Assembly: GCF_009687885.1 (NCBI RefSeq)
Contig: NZ_BLAF01000057.1
Location: 12,364 to 72,526 of the forward strand
Direction: 5' to 3'
Length of the DNA: 60,163 nucleotides
Origin: Acrocarpospora pleiomorpha
GTDB lineage: Bacteria; Actinomycetota; Actinomycetes; Streptosporangiales; Streptosporangiaceae
How positions within the stretch are numbered: the stretch's first letter is position 1; each line of letters begins with the position of its first letter. Both the position numbers and the translations under genes were made by a program. The notes beneath the pieces are model-generated. The model was not told where the DNA came from and did not search any database. It saw only the letters and a program-made list of their open reading frames with translations. Positions 54,263-60,163 of the stretch are shown piece after piece.

Positions 54263-55450
54263 GTGCGATATGCACTGCCAGTCTGGGTGATCACCCGAAC
54301 CGTCCTGTTCCTGGCCGCGACCCAGGTCATCCCGGTCGGCCACGAGGGCTCCTTCGACAACGACGTCCGCCTGTACGGCGACTGGGCGACCATCCTGCTG
54401 AGCGGTGAGTTCCCAGCAGGCGATGAAAAATGGCAGTATCCCCCGTTCGCCGCTCTGCCCATGCTGGCCCCCCACCTGCTCCCCTGGAGCTACCAGATCT
54501 CGTTCTACGTGATCGCGCTCCTCTGCGACCTCGCCATCCTGCTGCTCGTCAACCGATTCGCGACCCGCTCCGGCACCGGCCCCGCCGCGATCTGGGCTTG
54601 GACGATCGGCGCCGCGATGCTCGGGCCCGTACTCATCTCGCGATACGACCTGATGGTCACCCTTGTCGCGGTCGCCGCCCTCACCGTCTCCCGGGACGCC
54701 CTCATCCGGGGCATGCTCATCGGCGTCGGCCTGTCCATCAAGGTGTGGCCGATCGCGCTCCTGGTCGGCCTCCGTCGCTGGCGCGAACTGCTCACCGGCA
54801 CCGGCGCCGCACTCGGCGCCACGATCGTGGCGTGCGGAGCCGCCGCCCTGGTCATGCCGCACGCGCTCGACTTTCTCACCAACCAGCAGGAACGCGGCCT
54901 CCAGGTCGAATCCCTGGCCGGAACGCCGTTCGTGCTCGGCCGCGTACTCGGCTGGTGGGGTGGTTTCACCAGCTACCAGCATGGCGCGATGGAACTCGTC
55001 GGCGACGGCATCGAAACCGCCACTCGGATGAGCGTGATCGCCACCCCCGTGGCGTTGCTGCTCCTGTTCGTCTGGTGGCTACGCGCCACCCCCACCGAGA
55101 CGACCTACTACGACGCCGCCTTCACCACCGTGCTCTTCCTGGTCCTGACCAGCCGCGTCCTGTCCCCCCAGTACCTGATCTGGCTGATCGGCATCGCCGC
55201 CGTCGCGTTCGCGGTCCGCGAGTCCAGCCAGCGCCCCGCCGCCTGGCTGCTCCTGACGGCCATGCTGCTGACCGGGATCATGTACCCCTGGGTCGAGGAG
55301 GACTACAGCTGGACCGGCCAACTCCCCGGCACCCTGGTCCTGGTCACCCGCAACCTGATCCTGCTCGCCGCCGCGATCGTCTCATTCGCAGCCCTCTGGC
55401 GAAGCACCCGCCCCGCCCTGGCGAAACCGGAACCTGTACCCGCTATTTAA
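54263..55450 (+). CDS. GT87-family (DUF2029) membrane glycosyltransferase, second copy
   Basis: 395 residues, GTG start. About ten membrane helices. The first loop holds NDVRLYGDWATILLSGEFP and EKWQYPPFAALPML, the acidic and YPP-type motifs of the family. The conserved late LSPQYLIWLIG corresponds to WSPQYVLWLVP in the neighbouring protein. It is a paralogue, not a recent duplicate, as overall identity is low. It probably also uses a polyprenyl-linked sugar. Confidence 0.87.
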   Translation: MRYALPVWVITRTVLFLAATQVIPVGHEGSFDNDVRLYGDWATILLSGEFPAGDEKWQYPPFAALPMLAPHLLPWSYQISFYVIALLCDLAILLLVNRFATRSGTGPAAIWAWTIGAAMLGPVLISRYDLMVTLVAVAALTVSRDALIRGMLIGVGLSIKVWPIALLVGLRRWRELLTGTGAALGATIVACGAAALVMPHALDFLTNQQERGLQVESLAGTPFVLGRVLGWWGGFTSYQHGAMELVGDGIETATRMSVIATPVALLLLFVWWLRATPTETTYYDAAFTTVLFLVLTSRVLSPQYLIWLIGIAAVAFAVRESSQRPAAWLLLTAMLLTGIMYPWVEEDYSWTGQLPGTLVLVTRNLILLAAAIVSFAALWRSTRPALAKPEPVPAI

Positions 55451-55632
55451 GCTCGCGAATCCAGAGAGTTTATCCACAGGCTGTGGGAAACATCCGGCGA
55501 CCACCGCGACGATATGCACAGGCGAACGGCCTGGGTGTGGTTTGGGCGGTCCCGCATCACGGGCGTTGTGTGGATGGCCTGGTCACGGGCGTAATGCGGG
55601 CGGTCCGGGCCGCGGCGCTGTGTGGATGGGCC

Positions 55633-55837
55633 TGATCCGGTTTGCCGGGACACCTGAGATCAGGGGTTCGTCCCGGAAGGAGAGCATGGGCAAGAAGCGA
55701 CGTCCGCGTCGCTCGTCCGCGTCGGAGCTCAAAGCCGAGACCATCGAGCTGTGCCAGCGGGGTACTCACTCGGTCGGCCAGGTGACCAAGGACTTCGATC
55801 TGACCAACACATCGTTGCTGTCGGTCAAACCGGATCA
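55633..55837 (+). mobile_element. Internally deleted IS3-family element
   Basis: A 205-bp element bounded by TGATCCGGTTTG at the left and its exact complement CAAACCGGATCA at the right, the TGA...TCA ends usual in the IS3 family. Inside is only the start of the first transposase gene. The second gene with the DDE domain is missing, so it can move only if a full element supplies transposase. No target duplication is obvious at the borders. Confidence 0.8.
55686..55811 (+). pseudogene. IS3-family transposase OrfA fragment
   Basis: ATG with GGAAGGAG just upstream, then MGKKRRPRRSSASELKAE and LCQRGTHSVGQVTKDFDLT. This is the N-terminal helix-turn-helix part of IS3 OrfA. After about 42 residues the similarity ends where the usual helix leading to the leucine zipper should begin, and the frame runs into the right inverted repeat. 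Confidence 0.8.
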
Positions 55838-55965
55838 AACCCAGTCCTGGTCACGAGCGCGGTATGGGTGGTCCGGGCCGCAAGTGCTGCGTAGATGGTC
55901 CCGGTTACGGGTGTTGTGTGGATAGTCCGGGTCTCGGACATGGTGTGGGTGGTTCGGGTCATGCT

Positions 55966-56903
55966 TGGCGGTACAGTCCCTATCCACGTCGAAGGCCGAG
56001 GATCGGACGGCTGGTCCGGGTCCTCCGATTCATCCGGATCGGCGGTTTCCTCCTCAGGCTCTCCAGCCGGTTCGCCAGGATCCTCCGGCTGAACTCGCAA
56101 GTGGCTACGAATCACTGCGAAACCTTCCTTCCCGGTCCCCGGGGTCCGCCCCCAAGACGACGAACGGCTCGCATCGGTCTCCTGTCCTGCTGGAGACACC
56201 CACACGAGCCGCCGACCCCTCCTCACGGCACCGGATCAGCCAGCGCTCTGGCCCCCATCACCCATGTCCGATGCGCGATCCGGAGATGCCAAAGCACATC
56301 TCACAGCTCCCGACTTACGTTTGCAACCGGTTCAGCCCTATCGAGAACGTCTAACCATGTGTGACAGTCCGACTCCACAATGAGGCACCCTCCGGCCGCA
56401 TGTCCACACGCTCCCATTTCCAAGGCTCCTGACCTGCCAAAACGCAATCGCTATCGGCAATTTCGCCTAAGTGATGGCTGGGCTCACGACCTCTACCCAC
56501 AGCCCTCAAGCTCCCAAAGGGCAACATTCCCTCACAAAGAGTTCTTGATTGTGACCACACCCTGTGCGGGACTATTTGATAACCGAAGCCAGTGCAATCG
56601 CATTAAATGAACACACAGCACCGTCAACCCCTCTCCGTACTCCCGTCCCCTCACCACGATCCGCTGGCTGACACCGACGTTGACCCGAGGGGGGGGTTTC
56701 CCACTTGTCGTTTATGCCGGAACCACGGATGTCAACGGATGGAACAAGGGCCTGGGTGGGTGGGAGCGTCATCTCCGCCCGTGGATCACGAGAAAGCCGA
56801 TGGCCGTTAAGCGTGACCGGATACGTTCACCGGGTCCTGGTTTTCAGGCCGCCTGGTGGACGGCGCGCGATTTCGGTGAACGTCGGTGGCCGACTCCTGG
56901 CTC
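55966..56903. other. Gene-free interval of lower GC content
   Basis: From about 56,100 to 56,660 the sequence is visibly richer in A+T than its surroundings (for example GACTTACGTTTGCAACC and GTGACAGTCCGACTCCAC). Short frames on both strands show no ribosome sites or families. At 56,740-56,780 a GGGCCTGGGTGGGTGGGAG motif recalls the tail of repeat family B. I see no supportable gene. Confidence 0.5.
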
Positions 56904-58025
56904 CTATGCCTGGTCAGGGATGTGGACGATGGTTTCGGTGCCGTCGTCCCAGCGCCACGGCACGTGATGGCCCTGGAGGTGCACGCCCCCGATCCATCGG
57001 TCGATGCCGTTGAGGGCGATCTGGTCGGCCTCACCCGCCAGCACCCGCGCCCCGGTGTCGGTCAGACACACGCCTGTCGTACGTTCGACAGCACGGCCGG
57101 GCGGATCGAGGCGCAACAGCGGGTACGGCCCCTCCGCCATCCAGCCCATCCGGCCGAAGCACGTGATGTCCCCCATGTACGGCCGCGTCTCCCGCGCCCC
57201 GGCCCGTACGAAGGCCGCCCCGGCGTCGTCCGCGCCGTCGGCGACGGCGGCCAACACCCGCCGCTCGGTCAGCGACAGGCCATCCCGCGTCGCCGGATAC
57301 TCCCGGCTGAGCCGGTCGAATGCCTCCCCCAGGAACCGCAGCTCGCCCAGCCGGGCGGCAGCGACGGTTGCCAGGCCCTCGGGGGTGGGCGCGCGGAAAG
57401 TCGCCCAAGCAAGGGTGGCCAGTTCGAGCGCCGCCGGGGTCAGCCGCGCGCACGCGTCCGTAGCCGGCAGTTTGCGCAACTGCTCGGCGGTCAGCTGTCC
57501 GAGACCGCCGAAGCGGGCGATGCCCGCGTGCTCGCCTATGCAGATCAAAGTAACGCGCTCGGCGGAAACGCCCAGCTCGGCCAGGCGGGCGAGGATCTCG
57601 ACGATCTGCAGTTGGTCGTACAGGTCCGCCTCGAACCACAGCACGTACTCCCCGTCGCGGTTGGTCTCCAGGGCCTGGTCCCGCTCGGTGAACTGGCGCA
57701 TCGTCTCGACGGGCTCGACACTCTCGTTGCCGGTGAGGTACTCGATCCTGATCCGGCGTAGTTCGGCCGGCGTGACCTTGGGCACCGGCCCTTCGTGGAG
57801 GATGTCGCGCCAGTAGACCACGCTGCGCGCGAGCCCGGTCCCGGGCACGTCAGTGCAGTCGCCGTTGCTGATGTGCAAGGCCTCGGGCATCCAGTCGAGC
57901 GGGGAGTCGTCCGGTATGGTGCCCGGGTGTTCGACGAGGAGCCTGCTGCGGGCAGTCGCGTACGACTCGCCGGTCTTGGCCATCCGGGCGCGCACACGCC
58001 GCTTGAAATCAGCCTGCTTGGTCAT
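56904..58025 (-). CDS. DUF1835 domain-containing protein
   Basis: 373 residues from the ATG at 58025 (GGGAG six bases upstream). A short basic N-terminus (TKQADFKRRVRARMAKTGES, resembling the start of plasmid or toxin-antitoxin-type small DNA-binding proteins) precedes the DUF1835 domain. That domain shows LHISNGDCTDVPGTG, VVYWRDILHEGPVP and VLWFEADLYDQLQIVEIL. A C-terminal winged-helix-like DUF3658-type part is plausible (LSLTERRVLAAVADGA). Function is unknown. The gene is isolated in the variable right end. Confidence 0.85.
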   Translation of the reverse strand: MTKQADFKRRVRARMAKTGESYATARSRLLVEHPGTIPDDSPLDWMPEALHISNGDCTDVPGTGLARSVVYWRDILHEGPVPKVTPAELRRIRIEYLTGNESVEPVETMRQFTERDQALETNRDGEYVLWFEADLYDQLQIVEILARLAELGVSAERVTLICIGEHAGIARFGGLGQLTAEQLRKLPATDACARLTPAALELATLAWATFRAPTPEGLATVAAARLGELRFLGEAFDRLSREYPATRDGLSLTERRVLAAVADGADDAGAAFVRAGARETRPYMGDITCFGRMGWMAEGPYPLLRLDPPGRAVERTTGVCLTDTGARVLAGEADQIALNGIDRWIGGVHLQGHHVPWRWDDGTETIVHIPDQA

Positions 58026-58728
58026 GATCGTCTCCCGCGTCCCGTCCGCGGATCCCCCAGCGATCACTGCGGCGGGCGCACGATCGACGAATGACGCCCC
58101 GGCCGAGAGGTGAACCTCCCTTTGCCTCCGTAGGGTGACCCAGCTGGGGCGGGTCGCCGGAGGTTGGGCGCGGACGGTCGCCCTCCTCAAGGTACTTGCC
58201 AGCCGGTACGCCGCGCGACCCCTGGCCCACCGTGCATGAGAATCCGCAACCTCATGATCTGAACCCCGCACAGCTCCTATCAGCCCTCCCATGGGTTTTC
58301 GCCCTCGTAGCGCAATCCTCGCCTCGGGTGGGCGATCCTCCGGGAGGGCGGCAAAGCCCCAAAGTGAGCAATCCCTGAGGGCCGGACCGTAGCCCCGGAA
58401 ACGAATCAAGGATGTGTGGGTGGGGCACTGGATCAGCTGCCGCTTCGTTCGGGCGGCCACAGTGCTGGCGGGGCGACGCCTGAGGAGAAACAGAGGACTC
58501 GCGCGATGGACGCCCTTCGCCGAGCGCGCGAACACGCAGCTCACGATGGGGTCCAGGCGTTGCAGAACATCAGCGAATGCCCATGGAAGACCGGTGACAT
58601 TATCGCTGCCGCGCCTCCTTCGTCGCGACAATTCACACATAAACGACTACACAGAGTTGCCAATCGAACGTGTGAGCGATATCCTGACGGAGGTTGACTG
58701 GCCGATCCACGACAGGAGGTGGTCCGCG
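58026..58728. other. Gene-free spacer with repeat family B copy
   Basis: The 703-base gap includes a degenerate B unit at about 58,413-58,505 (GTGGGTGGGGC, GGATCAGCTGCCGCTTCGTT, GAGGAGAAACAGAGG), closest to the unit at 25,900. No convincing gene was found. The last 30 bases provide the AGGAGG for the following gene. Confidence 0.65.
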
Positions 58729-60163
58729 ATGATGACATCGGGTGCGGTGCTGCTCCTGCCCAGCCACCATGCCGCCACCTCTTCCCCCACAGGCTCCCCC
58801 GCTGACGCCACCCCCTCCTACCCGCCCCCGCAACCCCGCGCTCCAGCCGACCGTGACGGCCGCGACCCCACCGGACCTTCCCTCAACCCCGGCTCAGACG
58901 ATGCGCCGGTCCTCCACCCAGAAACGCCTCCACCCCAGCGACACGCCGGGACACCTCAAACCGGCCGCATTCCCAGCGATTCCCATCGCGCGGTCCTGCT
59001 GTTCGACCCTTCCCGGGCCGACTCCAGCAAAGACTCCGGGACCCCACAGTCCAACATCCCGCATTTGAGTACCGCGCATCCCGGTCTCTCGCATTCCGGC
59101 ATAGCCCACCCCGCAACGGCGCATTCCAGCACCGCCCAGGCCACCGCTGAACCCGCCAACACCCGGTTCGGCTCTGCCCAGTTCGGGCCCACCCAGTTCG
59201 GTCCGGCCCAGCAGCCCGGTGTCCGGCCCTCTGGTACCCGACCCACCGGCGGCCACTGGCCATCGCCCGGTTCCGGGCAGGAGTCCTGCGGCTGCGGGCA
59301 CGTGAGCGGTCAGTGTGTTCACCAGGCCGGTGCTGGTGCCCGGGAGACGGATCAGCGTGCCCGGGAAACCGGTCAGCGTACCGAAACGGCCGGTCACGCT
59401 GCCCGGGAGGCTGATTGGGGTGCCTGGGGGAATGAGCGGGCTGCCGGTCGCGGGCAGGCGACCCGGGGGACCGATCAGGGTTCTGGTGGTGCTGCGGGGT
59501 GTGGGGATTATCCCGATCATCCCGATCATCCCGATCGCTCTGGCCGCTCCGATCGCTCTGATCATCCTGGCCGCTCCGATCACCCTGACCCGGGTTTGGC
59601 CGGGGCGGCGATACGGGAGTGGCTGCGCCAGGGGGAGGTGATCGCCGCCGATGGGTCGCGGGTGCCCTCCGATGTGGAGGCGGCGATGGCGGAGATCGTG
59701 GTGTTGGCGCGGGTGATCGATCGGGCCGAAGCCGCGATCGCGGTCCGGCTTGCCGTGGCCGACGCCGGGAAAGGCCAGCAACTGTTCGGGCGGCGTTCGC
59801 TCGGGGCGTGGCTGGCCGCGGCCACCGGTTCCCGGGCCGCTAGGGCGGGGGAACGCGTCACCCTGGCCCGCCAGTTGTCCCGGCTGCCCGACCTGGCCGC
59901 GCAACTGGCCGAGGGCAGTCTGCCGTTCGGGGCCGCAGCCGCGGTCGCCTCAGCGGTCCGGCACCTGGACGACACCGACACCCGGCTGGCCGAACCCATC
60001 CTGCTGACCCTGGCCGCCGATCCGGCCGCCACCGTCGAAGACCTCGCCCACGCCGGTCGGGTGATCCTGGAGACCGTCGACCCCGGCGGCCGGCTGGCCC
60101 GCGCCGCCGCCCTCACCGAACGCCAGCATCTGAACATCGCCGCCACCTTGAACGGGATGGGCC
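58729..60163 (+). CDS. DUF222/HNH (13E12-type) protein, 3' end outside window
   Basis: An open frame with no stop from the ATG at 58729 to the window edge (at least 478 codons). AGGAGG lies nine bases upstream of the ATG. The first ~290 residues are low-complexity (Pro, Ser, His, Thr, Gly; blocks such as AQFGPTQFGPAQ and DHPDHPDRSGRSDRSDHPG) and probably disordered. From about 293 (AAIREWLRQGEVIAADG) a DUF222 domain begins, with LARQLSRLPDLAAQLAEG and LPFGAAAAVASAVRHLDD. Members usually end with an HNH nuclease domain, which would lie beyond this window. These 13E12-repeat genes are multi-copy and mobile-like in actinobacteria. Confidence 0.85.
   Translation, partial: MMTSGAVLLLPSHHAATSSPTGSPADATPSYPPPQPRAPADRDGRDPTGPSLNPGSDDAPVLHPETPPPQRHAGTPQTGRIPSDSHRAVLLFDPSRADSSKDSGTPQSNIPHLSTAHPGLSHSGIAHPATAHSSTAQATAEPANTRFGSAQFGPTQFGPAQQPGVRPSGTRPTGGHWPSPGSGQESCGCGHVSGQCVHQAGAGARETDQRARETGQRTETAGHAAREADWGAWGNERAAGRGQATRGTDQGSGGAAGCGDYPDHPDHPDRSGRSDRSDHPGRSDHPDPGLAGAAIREWLRQGEVIAADGSRVPSDVEAAMAEIVVLARVIDRAEAAIAVRLAVADAGKGQQLFGRRSLGAWLAAATGSRAARAGERVTLARQLSRLPDLAAQLAEGSLPFGAAAAVASAVRHLDDTDTRLAEPILLTLAADPAATVEDLAHAGRVILETVDPGGRLARAAALTERQHLNIAATLNGMG

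Larger units (their letters stand above)
55530..55965. repeat. 27-bp minisatellite split by an IS3 derivative
   Basis: About seven degenerate units of the type CACGGGCGTTGTGTGGATGGYCCGGGT. Three lie at 55,555-55,632 and four at 55,850-55,960, with the insertion at 55,633-55,837 between. On the minus strand the unit reads as a nine-residue Thr/Arg/His repeat (TRTIHTTPV), present in frames on both sides of the insertion. An intact protein is not demonstrable. A lone DnaA box TTATCCACA is at 55470. Confidence 0.72.

Noticed and set aside
58894..59904. A 336-codon minus-strand frame opposite the DUF222 gene
   Set aside because: Part of it is antisense to the DUF222 domain, and its Ile/Gly/Thr/Pro repeats mirror the repeats of the plus-strand gene, which has a strong ribosome site.

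Overview
The window is a stretch of a high-GC actinobacterial chromosome centred on the replication origin. The gene order (tRNA-Ile, DUF3566, gyrA, gyrB, dciA, recF, gnd, dnaN, oriC, dnaA, rpmH, rnpA, yidD, yidC, jag, rsmG, parA, parB, trxA, trxB, sigM, murJ, DUF6049, cca) is the core order of filamentous actinomycetes. The block ino1-padR / DUF5318 / class A PBP / GT87 matches the order around ino1 and ponA1 in Mycobacterium. The GC-rich codon use, frequent GTG/TTG starts and cluster of TGTTTCACGTGAAACA parS sites fit the Streptosporangiales or a close relative. I cannot name a genus from the sequence alone.

Layout. (1) 1-5,140 is accessory: a 15-bp tandem repeat, a decayed murJ fragment, a small Cys-motif protein, an alpha/beta hydrolase, a secreted subtilisin-type protease, an APH(3')-like phosphotransferase and a small membrane protein. 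(2) 5,190-20,260 is the origin core. The gyrase operon, dciA, recF, gnd, dnaN and dnaA point left; rpmH-rnpA-yidD-yidC-jag point right. oriC, with about a dozen DnaA-box-like sequences, lies between dnaN and dnaA. (3) 20,640-26,060 holds rsmG-parA-parB and six parS sites, one inside parA and one at the centre of a 32-bp perfect palindrome. (4) 26,089-30,730 holds threonine aldolase, a D-Ala-D-Ala ligase-like ATP-grasp enzyme, a PLP aminotransferase and a GNAT protein. (5) 30,819-40,640 holds thioredoxin/thioredoxin reductase behind a clear sigma-R-type promoter, SigM and its zinc anti-sigma factor, a pseudokinase with a discoidin-like tail, MurJ, DUF6049 and a YbaK-type deacylase. (6) 40,780-45,380 holds cca, bioA, an MFS transporter and idi. 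(7) 45,420-55,450 holds inositol-phosphate synthase with a PadR regulator and its operator, DUF5318, a bifunctional PBP, a DUF6545-like/PAP2-like pair and two GT87 transferases. (8) 55,450-60,163 is a variable end: a 27-bp minisatellite split by an internally deleted IS3-family element, a DUF1835 protein, and the start of a DUF222/HNH (13E12) gene that runs off the window.

The genes cover replication and segregation (DnaA, DnaN, RecF, gyrase, DciA, ParAB-parS), membrane insertion and RNA processing (YidC, YidD, RnpA, Jag), envelope building (MurJ, PBP, GT87, inositol and isoprenoid precursors) and redox stress control (sigma-R-type promoter, TrxAB, SigM).

The least ordinary content is in the spacers. 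There are two dispersed intergenic repeat families: A, a 91-bp core with 11-bp terminal inverted repeats in three copies of identical length; and B, a GC-rich unit with a conserved short hairpin in at least seven places, once as an 83-bp tandem array. There are also several unrelated tandem arrays, a hairpin that encloses the gyrB Shine-Dalgarno sequence, and the deleted IS3 element. I found no CRISPR array and no complete transposon.
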